Shown in pieces: positions 7,601 through 16,118 of a stretch of DNA of 64,000 nucleotides. Every line of letters starts with the position of its first letter. Position 1 is the first letter of the stretch. Under the pieces are notes generated by a model. The model had not been told where the DNA came from, made no database searches, and was given only the letters and a program-made list of their open reading frames with translations. Where the stretch lies: positions 186,001-250,000 of the forward strand of contig NZ_JALKBC010000005.1 in assembly GCF_023015865.1 (NCBI RefSeq), read 5' to 3'. The stretch comes from Arenibacter sp. F26102. Lineage in GTDB: Bacteria > Bacteroidota > Bacteroidia > Flavobacteriales > Flavobacteriaceae. Position numbers and translations under genes: made by a program.

Positions 7601-8648
7601 ACCCAAGATAGTTGCGGTTACCAAAGCATTACCGGCATACAGCAGAATCACCAAGGATATTTTGCCTTTTGTGGAAGAATGGATGAAGGGTCAGGATACA
7701 CGGTTTCAGCGAAAAGTACTTAAAATTTTCGAAGGGGCAGCAGTGGATAAACGTTACAGCATTATGAGTCCTGAAGAGGTTTTTGGTGTCACCTCTTTTG
7801 AAGAAAAAAATAATGTGTATATCCGTGAAGTGAAGAAACTGGGAAAGACCGTATTGGAGCAGGCCCTGGTCAAAAGCGGTTGGAGTCCGGACAGTCTGGA
7901 TTATATTATAACAGTTAGTTGTACTGGAATCATGATTCCTTCTTTGGATGCCTATCTTATAAATGATTTAGACCTTAGGCAAGATATTATCCGTTTGCCC
8001 GTTACGGAGATGGGCTGCGCTGCAGGTGTTTCAGGTCTAATTTATGCCAGTAATTTTCTAAAATCCAATCCAGGAAAAAGGGCGGCCATAGTTGCTGTTG
8101 AAAGTCCCACCGCCACATTTCAGCTTAATGATTATTCTATGGCAAATGTGGTAAGTGCCGCAATTTTTGGCGATGGAGCGGCATGTGTGTTGGTTTCCTC
8201 GGAAAAAGAGGATACCGGTCCAAGAATCGTCGGGGAAGAAATGTATCATTTTAAGGATGCTACGCAGCTGATGGGTTTTGATTTGACCAATTTGGGACTA
8301 AAAATGATTTTAGATCCCCTTGTGCCACAGGTTATATCAGAACATTTCCCCGATATTATTCATCCTTTTTTGAAGCGCTATGGTAGTTCTATTGAAAAAG
8401 TGGACCATTTAATATTTCATCCTGGGGGAAAGAAAATTGTGGAGACTGTGGAAAGCCTTTTTGGTAAGTTGGGAAAGAATTTGGACGATACCAGAGAAAC
8501 GCTCAGATTGTATGGTAATATGAGCAGCGCCACCGTGCTTTATGTTTTGGAGCGTTTTATGGATAAGGATATTCCGAAAGGGGAGCAAGGTTTGTTACTG
8601 AGTTTTGGCCCTGGATTTTCTGCCCAACGGATATTGCTGGAATGGTAA
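7593..8648 (+). CDS. Type III polyketide synthase (chalcone-synthase family)
   Basis: The 351-residue protein has the complete catalytic triad. C142 lies in VTEMGCAAG, H276 in IFHPGG and N309 in LYGNMSSA. The terminal loop SFGPGF (about 337-342) corresponds to the family GFGPG signature. Type III PKSs extend an acyl-CoA or acyl-ACP starter with malonyl units and cyclise it to resorcinols, pyrones or phloroglucinols. The start at 7593 gives MSEPKIVAV, the usual opening beta strand, and overlaps the methyltransferase stop. Neighbouring dehydratase, ketosynthase and ACP genes suggest that a dedicated fatty acyl chain is supplied as starter. Chain length and ring type cannot be read from sequence. 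Confidence 0.95.
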   Translation: MSEPKIVAVTKALPAYSRITKDILPFVEEWMKGQDTRFQRKVLKIFEGAAVDKRYSIMSPEEVFGVTSFEEKNNVYIREVKKLGKTVLEQALVKSGWSPDSLDYIITVSCTGIMIPSLDAYLINDLDLRQDIIRLPVTEMGCAAGVSGLIYASNFLKSNPGKRAAIVAVESPTATFQLNDYSMANVVSAAIFGDGAACVLVSSEKEDTGPRIVGEEMYHFKDATQLMGFDLTNLGLKMILDPLVPQVISEHFPDIIHPFLKRYGSSIEKVDHLIFHPGGKKIVETVESLFGKLGKNLDDTRETLRLYGNMSSATVLYVLERFMDKDIPKGEQGLLLSFGPGFSAQRILLEW

Positions 8649-8731
8649 TCGAGGTTTAAATTGATGGGTTGTAGATATTTATGATACTTGTCCATATAAT
8701 TAAAGTAATAGTTTATATAATTTCAATTTAA

Positions 8732-9181
8732 ATGCTTAATTTCAATAATATACTTAAAAAATTACCATACACCGAGCCTTTTTTATTTGTCGATGAACTT
8801 CAATCGGTAACGGAGAACTCAATTGAAGGTAGCTACACTTTTAAAGAGGATGAGTTTTTCTATAAGGGTCACTTTAAGGGGCATGCCGTTACTCCTGGAG
8901 TAATTCTGACCGAATGTTGTGCGCAGATCGGATTGGTATGTTTGGGGATATTCTTGTTGGATGGTCAGGAGGGAGCTACCGGGAATTATCAGGTAGCCTT
9001 AAGTAGTTCCGAGATGCAATTTTTATTACCGGTTTATCCTATGGAAACAGTAACAGTAAAATCGAGTAAGGTTTACTTTAGATTTAACAAATTGAAATGC
9101 GAGGTGAAGATTTACAATCAACAGGCTCAGTTGGTAAGTAAGGGGGTGTTGAGCGGAATGTTAAAGAATATTGATATATGA
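8732..9181 (+). CDS. FabZ-like 3-hydroxyacyl-ACP dehydratase (hot-dog fold)
   Basis: The 149-residue protein matches the FabA/FabZ hot-dog pattern. YKGHFKGHAVTPGVI (44-58) corresponds to the FabZ GHFPG...PGV segment with catalytic H47. E61 in LTECCAQ supplies the acidic residue. FabZ enzymes remove water from 3-hydroxyacyl-ACP. An 83-nt gap separates it from the PKS gene, the only sizeable gap in the cluster. Its stop overlaps the ketosynthase start by 4 nt. It is probably a pathway-specific paralogue rather than the housekeeping FabZ, because it sits with a dedicated ketosynthase and carrier protein. Confidence 0.88.
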   Translation: MLNFNNILKKLPYTEPFLFVDELQSVTENSIEGSYTFKEDEFFYKGHFKGHAVTPGVILTECCAQIGLVCLGIFLLDGQEGATGNYQVALSSSEMQFLLPVYPMETVTVKSSKVYFRFNKLKCEVKIYNQQAQLVSKGVLSGMLKNIDI

Positions 9182-10449
9182 ACACGCGCGTAGTGGTAAC
9201 AGGACTTGGTGTATGTGCGCCCAATGGGGTGGGCCTGTCCAATTTTTATGATTCACTGCGTAGCGGAGGAAGTGGAATTACATTTCATCAGGAGTTGGCG
9301 GACTTGGGCTTCGGGTGCCAAATCGCTGGAAAACCTGAAATATCGGAAAGTTTAAAAGAATCCTACTTTACCCCTTTACAACTTAAGGGCTTAAATTCAA
9401 GTGGCGTGGTTTATGGGGTAATGGCGGGAACTGATGCTTGGATGGATGCTGGTTTGGGCAAGGCCAATAAGGATAAACCCGATTGGGAAAGTGGTATTAT
9501 ATTTGGCACTGGAATTTTGGGAATAGACAAGCTCAGGGAGTCTATTTATTTGATAGATGACAATAACTCCAGACGTCTGGGCAGTAATTCTGTTATGCAG
9601 ACCATGGCCAGTGGCATAAGTGCATATCTGGGGGGGATTTTGGGATGTGGCAATCAAGTGACCACCAATTCATCGGCCTGTGCAACAGGTACAGAGGGGG
9701 TTATTATGGGATTGGAACGCATAAGGTCGGGAAAGGCCAAGAGGATGTTGGTCGGGAGTTGTAATGACAGCGGCCCCTATGTTTGGGGAGGCTTTGACGC
9801 CATGCGAATACTTCCTTCCAATTACAATGTTAATCCCGAGGATGCCAGCAGGCCAATGAGTGCCACAGCAACGGGTTTTGTCCCGGGAAGCGGTGCGGGA
9901 GCCCTGGTTTTGGAATCCTTGGGAAGTGCTTTGGACAGGGGAGCCAAGATTTACGCAGAAGTTCTGGGAGGTTCTGTAAACAGTGGTGGACAGCGCGGCG
10001 CAGGGAGTATGACGGCGCCGAATAGTGAGGCGGTCCAACGCTGTATTTTAGATGCTTTGTCCGATGCCGGAATAGAGGGGGCAGCGGTGGATGTCATTAA
10101 TGGCCATTTAACCGCGACCTCCAAGGACGCTGAAGAAATTAGAAATTGGAGTGAAGCTTTGGGGTGCTCGGGCAAGGATTTTCCCTATATAAATTCTACC
10201 AAAGGTATGGTAGGTCATTGCCTGGCTGCAGCGGGAAGCGTAGAATGCGTGGCCAGTCTATTGCAATACCGTGAGGGGGTGGTCTTTGGCAATCGAAACA
10301 GTGAAGATATACATCCCAATATCCTGGAAGTGGTGGATGCTTCCCGAATTCCACAAAAAACGATTGTTTATCGCCCAAAAATAATTGCAAAAGCAAGTTT
10401 TGGGTTTGGAGATGTAAATGCCTGTATTATCTTTAAGGAATATAAATAG
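9178..10449 (+). CDS. Beta-ketoacyl-ACP synthase (KAS II-like)
   Basis: The 423-residue thiolase-fold condensing enzyme carries the Cys-His-His set of FabF/KAS II proteins. C168 is in SSACATGT, H310 in NGHLTAT (family NAHGTxT) and H347 in TKGMVGHCLAAAG with lysine 342. The start overlaps the dehydratase stop (ATGA). The GHLT variant in place of HGT is unusual but keeps the histidine. It would elongate acyl-ACP by decarboxylative condensation. With the dehydratase and ACP it forms a partial fatty-acid module that probably builds or modifies the acyl starter for the type III PKS; the ketoreductase and enoyl reductase would have to come from general metabolism. Confidence 0.9.
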   Translation: MNTRVVVTGLGVCAPNGVGLSNFYDSLRSGGSGITFHQELADLGFGCQIAGKPEISESLKESYFTPLQLKGLNSSGVVYGVMAGTDAWMDAGLGKANKDKPDWESGIIFGTGILGIDKLRESIYLIDDNNSRRLGSNSVMQTMASGISAYLGGILGCGNQVTTNSSACATGTEGVIMGLERIRSGKAKRMLVGSCNDSGPYVWGGFDAMRILPSNYNVNPEDASRPMSATATGFVPGSGAGALVLESLGSALDRGAKIYAEVLGGSVNSGGQRGAGSMTAPNSEAVQRCILDALSDAGIEGAAVDVINGHLTATSKDAEEIRNWSEALGCSGKDFPYINSTKGMVGHCLAAAGSVECVASLLQYREGVVFGNRNSEDIHPNILEVVDASRIPQKTIVYRPKIIAKASFGFGDVNACIIFKEYK

Positions 10450-10457
10450 AGGTAATT

Positions 10458-10721
10458 ATGGTTGATAATGACGAACGTTTAGTCAGACTTAAGGAAATTG
10501 TTAAAACGTATCTTCCTGAAGATGTTTCAATAGAGGCCGTACAGGAAGAGAGTAATTTTGTAACGGAACTGAATATCAATTCAGCCCATTTGGTAGATAT
10601 TATTCTGGACCTAGAGGATACTTTTGGTATCCGATTAGAGAATGAGGACATGGATAAAATGCAAACGGTAAGGGATGCTCTTAATATTATAGACCTAAAA
10701 TTATTGGATAAAAATAATTAG
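10458..10721 (+). CDS. Acyl carrier protein of type III PKS cluster
   Basis: The 87-residue acidic helical protein fits the ACP/PP-binding fold. The modification site reads LNINSAHLVDII, with the phosphopantetheine serine at S42. The usual DSL motif is replaced by N-S-A, a divergence also met in other specialised carrier proteins. Helix II (LVDIILDLEDTFGI) is typical. It starts 8 nt after the ketosynthase stop and closes the cluster. Its stop overlaps the stop of the convergent TerC gene by 4 nt, and no terminator is visible between them. It probably carries the growing acyl chain handed to the PKS. Confidence 0.88.
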   Translation: MVDNDERLVRLKEIVKTYLPEDVSIEAVQEESNFVTELNINSAHLVDIILDLEDTFGIRLENEDMDKMQTVRDALNIIDLKLLDKNN

Positions 10722-11671
10722 GCTTCCTTTATAGCCTTGTTTTCCGGAATAAGCAAAGAGGTAATTATGCCAGCTATCAAGGATACCGATATTACCGTTA
10801 GGGAAACCCACTCAGGGATTTCGATATGATGGGAGAATAACATTTTTAAACCAACAAAGGCTAGTATAACCACTAGGCTATAATTTATATACCTGAACTT
10901 TTCCAGCATTCTGGAAATTAAGAAATACATAGATCTTAAACCTAATATTGCTAAAATATTGGAGCTAAAAACAATAAAGGGATCTGCCGTAATAGCTAAA
11001 ATTGCTGGAATGCTATCCAAAGCAAACAGTATGTCCGTTAATTCTATGATTACAAGGGCTACAAAAAGTGGCGTGGCGGCAGTGACCCCCATACGCTTCA
11101 CAAAGAAATCATGGCCATTTAAGGTTGCTGTAATGGGGTATATCTTTTTCAATCTTTTGAAAACGAAAGAGTTTTTTGGGTCAAATTTACTTTCGTCCGA
11201 CCTTAACATTTTAAAGGCGGTATACAACAGGAAGACTCCAAAAACATAAATTACCCATTCAAATTTCGTAATAAGGGCAACGCCGAATACTATCATTAGG
11301 GCCCTAAATACAATGGCGCCCAAAATACCCCAGAACAATACCCTATGTTGGTAAATGGGCGGAATCTTAAAGGCACCGAAAATTACTGCAATTACGAAGA
11401 CATTGTCTATACTCAGTGACAATTCTATGAGATACCCGGTTATGTATTTTAAGACTGCATTATTGGGTGTTAATCCAGTGGGGTTATCTATAAGGCCGCT
11501 GGAGAATAACCAATATATTACGCCACTAAAACTGAAGGCAACAGTGACCCAAATAGCGGTCCATATGCTTGCTTCCTTGGTTTTAATAACATGTTCATGT
11601 TTGTGGAAAACGCCTAAATCAAGTGCTAGAAATATAATAATCAGAAAAATAAAGGATCCCCAAATTAACAT
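10718..11671 (-). CDS. TerC/Alx-family integral membrane protein
   Basis: The 317-residue protein (start at 11671) has about eight hydrophobic segments. It keeps the family's buried acidic motifs: LDLGVFH near the N-terminus, SLSIDNVFVI in the middle and LTDILFALDSIPA further on. TerC/Alx proteins are linked to tellurite resistance and to manganese or other metal export. The start at MLIWGSF is chosen over an upstream one because a -7 element (11693-11700, minus strand) would otherwise fall inside the gene. It converges on the ACP gene with a 4-nt overlap of stop codons. Confidence 0.9.
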   Translation of the reverse strand: MLIWGSFIFLIIIFLALDLGVFHKHEHVIKTKEASIWTAIWVTVAFSFSGVIYWLFSSGLIDNPTGLTPNNAVLKYITGYLIELSLSIDNVFVIAVIFGAFKIPPIYQHRVLFWGILGAIVFRALMIVFGVALITKFEWVIYVFGVFLLYTAFKMLRSDESKFDPKNSFVFKRLKKIYPITATLNGHDFFVKRMGVTAATPLFVALVIIELTDILFALDSIPAILAITADPFIVFSSNILAILGLRSMYFLISRMLEKFRYINYSLVVILAFVGLKMLFSHHIEIPEWVSLTVISVSLIAGIITSLLIPENKAIKEA

Positions 11672-11692
11672 AGTCAGAATGATTTTAAGGCA

Positions 11693-11700
11693 CAAATGTA
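11693..11700 (-). promoter_or_regulatory. -7 element of TerC gene
   Basis: TACATTTG on the minus strand matches the Bacteroidota TAnnTTTG element, 21 nt before the ATG at 11671. No clear -33 TTTG is seen. Confidence 0.55.
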
Positions 11701-11911
11701 AGTATCATTTTTAAATACTAACAGCTAGTGAACCAATCTTTTTTACTTGGTAATGGCCGCCTCGTTTTTGGGCATTGGATAGCTGTAAATGAGGGGTTTA
11801 TGAAAATAATCGACAGGATGTTCAAAAACACGATATACGGTATGCGAAAACTGAATTAAGGGTTTAGTTTGGTGAAAAATTGTTATAAATTAGAGGGGAC
11901 TCTATTTGGGA

Positions 11912-12262
11912 ATGATGAAGAAGGGAATTTACAGTACTGTTTTAGTGCTCTTTACGGGATTTTTCCTAATGGAGGGATATGCCCAATCCGCAGAAAAAGA
12001 TAGCGTAGCACAGAGGCTGAAAGTGGAAAAATGGACCATATTGGAAGAGTATGAGCCAGAAATGATATTGTCGGCCCAAGACAGGATTAATTTAAAGAAA
12101 AAACGTATAGTTGAAGCTAAGAGAAGAAAGGGTATTTTGGATACCCTGGATATTTCAGACCGAAAAAGGAAAAAATTATTAAAAGATTTATATAAAAATC
12201 CGTTTTCCGACCGACTGATGAAAACCCTGGCAGATGCTAAATTTGAAGATGCTGAGGATTGA
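11912..12262 (+). CDS. Small exported basic protein, unknown function
   Basis: The frame encodes about 116 residues from the ATG at 11912; a second ATG at 11915 is equally plausible. A signal peptide is visible (hydrophobic core, then GYAQS near residue 26). The mature part is highly charged and helical, rich in Lys and Arg (DRINLKKKRIVEAKRRK), without cysteines. I do not recognise a family; similar small exported helical proteins are common in flavobacteria. It stands alone, with a bidirectional terminator 40 nt downstream. Confidence 0.65.
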   Translation: MMKKGIYSTVLVLFTGFFLMEGYAQSAEKDSVAQRLKVEKWTILEEYEPEMILSAQDRINLKKKRIVEAKRRKGILDTLDISDRKRKKLLKDLYKNPFSDRLMKTLADAKFEDAED

Positions 12263-12298
12263 GCAAATTGAAATTTTTATTACCAAATTGGTAAAATA

Positions 12299-12340
12299 AA
12301 ATGCCCTAGAAAGGACTTTGAATTTTTCTAGGGCATTTAT
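12299..12340. terminator. Bidirectional terminator between convergent genes
   Basis: A perfect 12-bp stem (ATGCCCTAGAAA at 12301-12312, TTTCTAGGGCAT at 12325-12336) is flanked by A-rich sequence on the left and T-rich sequence on the right. It can serve both the small exported gene (+) and the HPF gene (-). Confidence 0.85.
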
Positions 12341-12359
12341 TTAATTATGGGACTAAGTC

Positions 12360-12662
12360 CTAAAAGGTTTTCATCTTACCTTTTCTTTTTTCCAATTGTC
12401 TTTCAAGTTCTTCTACGGAAGCCGCGATGCCCATTTCAAATTTACCATTGTTGGATTCTGCAAATAATCTTGGGCCCGGAGCACTGAGTCTAATATTACA
12501 AATTAACCCGGTATTGGGGGAAGAGGTGTTCTCTTTTTTGAAGAAAACGTCGGCACGCACAATAAAATCATATTTATCTTCTAATTTTTCTAACTTCTTG
12601 GTAGCCAATTCTTCTAAACGGCCACTTGCTTTTACATCATCATATTCAAAATTGATAGTCAT
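12360..12662 (-). CDS. hpf: Ribosome hibernation-promoting factor (short HPF/RaiA)
   Basis: The 100-residue protein matches the short HPF/RaiA (S30AE) family. It opens with strand MTINFEYDDVKAS, a helix with LEELATKKLEKLEDKYD and a hydrophobic strand, and ends in a basic helix (LERQLEKRKGKMKTF). These proteins bind the 30S decoding region and preserve idle ribosomes in stationary phase. It lacks the C-terminal dimerisation domain of long HPF, so dimer formation would need another partner. It is a single-gene unit facing the terminator at 12299-12340. Confidence 0.9.
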   Translation of the reverse strand: MTINFEYDDVKASGRLEELATKKLEKLEDKYDFIVRADVFFKKENTSSPNTGLICNIRLSAPGPRLFAESNNGKFEMGIAASVEELERQLEKRKGKMKTF

Positions 12663-12769
12663 ATTTAAGTGTTTTTAGGTTAAAAAATCCAGGTTGAATC
12701 TGGTTTAAATTCTTGAAATTAAGTTAGGCTTTATTTTTTACAAACCAAAGGGAAATCTATGGTAAATTC

Positions 12770-14320
12770 TTACAATCCTCCCTTTCGATTAGGGGATCGT
12801 GGGGAGGGCCAAGTGCCTTGTTCCCCTGTTTTTTTGTTTATGGGCAATGCTCTTCTTTCCTTAGAGGCCACATCAGGATCTTCACTGGCCATATAGGTCA
12901 ATATTGCCGTTAGAAGCACATTGTTTTTAACATCGTCAAAAATAATCTTATCGTAAGTATCCCTGTTGGTGTGCCAGGTGTAACTCCCATAGGACCAATT
13001 TAACGAACTAAGTCCGAAAGCCGGAGCGCCTGCTGCTATAAAGGAGGCGTTGTCCGATCCTCCGCTAGCTGGCATTCCGGGAAATATGGTTTCTATGTGC
13101 TTTGTTACCTCCTCAGGGACGGCAGATAGCCATCTGGAGATATAATCATAGGAATTCAAAAAGCCACCTCCGGATATTTGTACAACTCTTCCTGTCCCGT
13201 TGTCCTGGTTAAAAACAGCTTGGATATTGCCTACTATTTCCGGGTGATCTTCCACATAGGCTCTAGAACCGTTCAGCCCTTGCTCCTCGCTTCCCCAATG
13301 TCCTACCAAGATGGTCCTTTTCGGATTTGGGTATAATTTTTTTAGTACGCGCATGGTTTCCATCATTACTAAGGTCCCTGTGCCGTTATCCGTGGCTCCC
13401 GTACCACCGTCCCAAGAGTCAAAATGAGCGGATAGAATAACATATTCATTAGGTTTTTCGGAACCTTTAATCTCTGCAATCGTATTAAATGTAGGTACGG
13501 CTCCCAGTTCCTTGGATAAGGCTTTAATGCTAATTTTAGGTCGATCTCCAACCTCTACCATTCTGTATAACATGGTATAGTCTTCCAGTTCTAGATCTAT
13601 GGTGGGGATTTTCTCCGTGTTCGCTCCAAAAATTTTATTGGCGCCAAATCCTTTGGACCAATAGGAGGTTACTATTCCCGAAGCTCCCGCTTTTTCCAAT
13701 GCTAAAGGCAGAGATCGGCGGTCGTATCCGGTACGTTGCATATTTCGTGACCATTCATCCTCATATAAATCCCGTTCTTTTTTCATTTTTTCAAAAGACT
13801 CCGGTGTTGCAAATTCTTCCCAATTGTAATCTGGTCTACCAGTAGGTTCCTTCATGGAAATCATTACCAGCTTTCCTTTAACACTTGCTAACCACTTGTT
13901 GAATTCATTGGAATCTGCAACCGTGGGCAGCACAACCAATTCTGCCGTAACGCCTTTTTTGCCAGTGCTGGGACTCCATGCCAGTTGGGTGCCTTTTAAG
14001 GTCTGAATTCTTGGATATACCATGTCTATATGCGTAATTCCGCGTTCCCAACCTCGCCATTCTCCCCATTGTTCATTTTGGGAAGGAATGCCCCAATTGG
14101 TGTATTTTGTTAGGGCCCAATCATGTGCCTGTTGCATCTGTGGCGTACCTACCAGTCTAGGACCAATTATATCCAATAATTCGTGTGCCAGGATTTCCAA
14201 TTGCGAATTTTCGTTGACTTCCTGTTCAATAACGCTTAAGAGCTGATTATTAATTTGGGTAAATCCGGTCTGTGTAAAACAAATGAAATAAAGGAGTAAT
14301 AACAAGTAGGATTTTTTCAT
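12770..14320 (-). CDS. Secreted M28-family zinc metallopeptidase
   Basis: The 516-residue exported protein (signal peptide about 1-21, ending GFTQ) has an M28 aminopeptidase/carboxypeptidase domain with an inserted protease-associated-like region. The five metal-binding positions are visible: His and catalytic Asp in SAHFDSWDG, bridging Asp in GATDNGTG, catalytic Glu pair in WGSEEQGLNG, Asp in FNQDNGTG and His in YTWHTNRDTYD. GGSDNASF is also characteristic. The family removes N- or C-terminal residues from peptides, probably in the periplasm. A -7 element lies upstream at 14367-14374. The C-terminus ends in a basic, Pro-rich tail. Confidence 0.93.
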   Translation of the reverse strand: MKKSYLLLLLYFICFTQTGFTQINNQLLSVIEQEVNENSQLEILAHELLDIIGPRLVGTPQMQQAHDWALTKYTNWGIPSQNEQWGEWRGWERGITHIDMVYPRIQTLKGTQLAWSPSTGKKGVTAELVVLPTVADSNEFNKWLASVKGKLVMISMKEPTGRPDYNWEEFATPESFEKMKKERDLYEDEWSRNMQRTGYDRRSLPLALEKAGASGIVTSYWSKGFGANKIFGANTEKIPTIDLELEDYTMLYRMVEVGDRPKISIKALSKELGAVPTFNTIAEIKGSEKPNEYVILSAHFDSWDGGTGATDNGTGTLVMMETMRVLKKLYPNPKRTILVGHWGSEEQGLNGSRAYVEDHPEIVGNIQAVFNQDNGTGRVVQISGGGFLNSYDYISRWLSAVPEEVTKHIETIFPGMPASGGSDNASFIAAGAPAFGLSSLNWSYGSYTWHTNRDTYDKIIFDDVKNNVLLTAILTYMASEDPDVASKERRALPINKKTGEQGTWPSPRSPNRKGGL

Positions 14321-14366
14321 TATTTAAATTTTGGATTAGTATGCGGGTTCAAAATAATAATTATCC

Positions 14367-14374
14367 CAAAGTTA
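14367..14374 (-). promoter_or_regulatory. -7 element of M28 peptidase gene
   Basis: TAACTTTG on the minus strand matches TAnnTTTG, 46 nt before the peptidase ATG. It lies inside a pair of 7-bp inverted arms (GCGGGTT at 14343-14349, AACCCGC at 14375-14381) that could be an operator or leader hairpin. Confidence 0.5.
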
Positions 14375-14466
14375 AACCCGCGAATTAAGTTTTAATTAAG
14401 AATCTATTTTCTTCCTTGATTATGCTCAAGATATTCCACAACAGCAATTATGAAGATTATAAACTT

Positions 14467-14474
14467 TATCTTTG
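14467..14474 (+). promoter_or_regulatory. -7 element of DEAD-box helicase gene
   Basis: TATCTTTG matches TAnnTTTG, 16 nt before the ATG at 14491. A purine-rich AAAGGGA directly precedes the start. No good -33 TTTG is evident. Confidence 0.6.
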
Positions 14475-14490
14475 AAAAAAAATAAAGGGA

Positions 14491-15849
14491 ATGAGCACTT
14501 TTGCCGATTTTAATATTTCAAAACAACTACAATATGCCACTGAGGATTTGGGCTTTGCAGTCCCAACGCCAATTCAGAGGGAAGCCTTTTCGGTAATTAT
14601 GTCTGGCAAGGATATAGTGGGTATTGCGCAAACGGGTACTGGTAAAACTTTTGCCTATATGTTACCTCTTTTACAGGACTTGAAATTCTCCAAACAGCTA
14701 AACCCTAGAATATTGGTATTGGTGCCCACAAGGGAGTTGGTCCTACAGGTTGTTGCCAATATAGAATCATATTCCAAATACATGAGTGTAAGGGTCTGTG
14801 GAATTTATGGAGGAGCAAATATAAACACCCAGAGGCAGGCTGTTGCCCAAGGTTGTGATGTTTTGGTGGCTACCCCGGGAAGGTTGTACGACCTAACCTT
14901 GGATAGGACCGTTAAACTTAGGGATATCAAGAAATTGGTTATCGATGAGGTAGATGTTATGTTGGATCTTGGCTTTCGATTTCAAATCACCAATATTTTT
15001 GAATTAATGCCACAAAAAAGGCAGAATATAATGTTTTCGGCTACGATGACGGATGAAGTGGCCCAATTGATCGAGGACTTTTTTATTGCTCCGGAAAAGA
15101 TTTCAATAGCTGTTAGCGGAACGCCTTTGGAGAATATTGAACAAGTTGCTTATGCCGTTGAAAATTTTTATACCAAAGTAAACCTGTTGGCTTATTTGCT
15201 TAAGGATAAAACCATCTATAGAAAAGTATTGGTATTTGTTTCCAATAAAAGAAGCGCCGACAGGTTGTTTGAAGCCTTGAAGGAAGATTTTGGAGATGAG
15301 GCGGCAATAATTCATTCCAATAAAACACAGAATTATAGAATAAGATCGATCAAGCAATTTGATGAAGGTAAAAACAGGATACTGGTTTCTACCGATGTAA
15401 TGTCGAGGGGTTTGGATCTGGACGAAATAACCCACGTAATCAATTTTGACACCCCCACTTTTCCTGAAAACTATATGCATCGTATAGGAAGGACAGGAAG
15501 AGCGGAGAAAAAGGGGTATTCCGTTTTAATGTATACCAAAAAAGAAGAGGGGTATAAAGATGCCATAGAAAAATTAATGGATTATGATATTCCCTTGTTA
15601 ACTTTCCCCGTGGCAGTAAAAATATCCGAGGAACTGGCTCCCGAGGAGCGCCCTAAGAATTTGGAACACAACAACCCTGTTGGAGCTGCCGAAACGGATG
15701 CTCGTGGCGCTGCCTTTCATGAAAAAGCGGAAAAGAATAAAAAGATAAACCAAGGAGGATCCTATAAAAGGATAATTGCAAAAAAATATAAAAAGCCATT
15801 GACACGGGGGGATAAAACAATTTCCAAGAAAAATAAAAAAAGAAAATAG
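14491..15849 (+). CDS. DEAD-box RNA helicase with DEVD motif II
   Basis: The 452-residue protein carries the standard motif series of ATP-dependent RNA helicases: Q motif PTPIQ, Walker A AQTGTGKT (46-53), PTREL, TPGR, SAT, the domain 2 motif LVSTDVMSRGLDLD and HRIGRTGRA. Motif II reads DEVD (152-155) instead of DEAD. The Asp-Glu pair that coordinates magnesium is kept, and the conservative Ala-to-Val change is likely tolerated. The C-terminal 40 residues are Lys-rich, as in flavobacterial RhlE/DbpA-like helicases that bind rRNA. Probable roles are ribosome assembly or RNA turnover in the cytoplasm. Confidence 0.93.
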   Translation: MSTFADFNISKQLQYATEDLGFAVPTPIQREAFSVIMSGKDIVGIAQTGTGKTFAYMLPLLQDLKFSKQLNPRILVLVPTRELVLQVVANIESYSKYMSVRVCGIYGGANINTQRQAVAQGCDVLVATPGRLYDLTLDRTVKLRDIKKLVIDEVDVMLDLGFRFQITNIFELMPQKRQNIMFSATMTDEVAQLIEDFFIAPEKISIAVSGTPLENIEQVAYAVENFYTKVNLLAYLLKDKTIYRKVLVFVSNKRSADRLFEALKEDFGDEAAIIHSNKTQNYRIRSIKQFDEGKNRILVSTDVMSRGLDLDEITHVINFDTPTFPENYMHRIGRTGRAEKKGYSVLMYTKKEEGYKDAIEKLMDYDIPLLTFPVAVKISEELAPEERPKNLEHNNPVGAAETDARGAAFHEKAEKNKKINQGGSYKRIIAKKYKKPLTRGDKTISKKNKKRK

Positions 15850-15902
15850 TTACAGGTTAAAAATCAATTTTATACGTAGTTTCATATAATGTTTTACTTT
15901 AA

Positions 15903-16118
15903 ATGAATAACAATAATAATCCTTTACACGGCATTACTTTGGCGGTCATATTGGAGTCGCTTGTAGCCCAATATGGATGGGAAGAAATGGGTGCTAGAAT
16001 TAATATCCGTTGTTTTAATCACGACCCTTCCATTAAATCCAGTTTAAAATTTTTAAGACGAACTCCCTGGGCGAGGGAAAAGGTGGAGCAATTGTATTTG
16101 AAATCCATAAAGCAGTAA
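15903..16118 (+). CDS. VF530-family small DNA-binding protein (DUF2132)
   Basis: The 71-residue protein matches the VF530/DUF2132 family over nearly its full length. Landmarks are [30 protein letters not shown] and the terminal block [17 protein letters not shown]. The family is named for a solved Vibrio protein annotated as DNA-binding; its cellular role is not well known. The start at 15903 is the only one that includes the conserved N-terminal block. It lies 53 nt behind the helicase in the same direction and may be co-transcribed. Confidence 0.88.
   Translation: MNNNNNPLHGITLAVILESLVAQYGWEEMGARINIRCFNHDPSIKSSLKFLRRTPWAREKVEQLYLKSIKQ

Noticed and set aside
9397-10396. Several minus-strand ORFs opposite the ketosynthase gene
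   Set aside because: They are antisense shadows of a strongly coding frame and show no family pattern.
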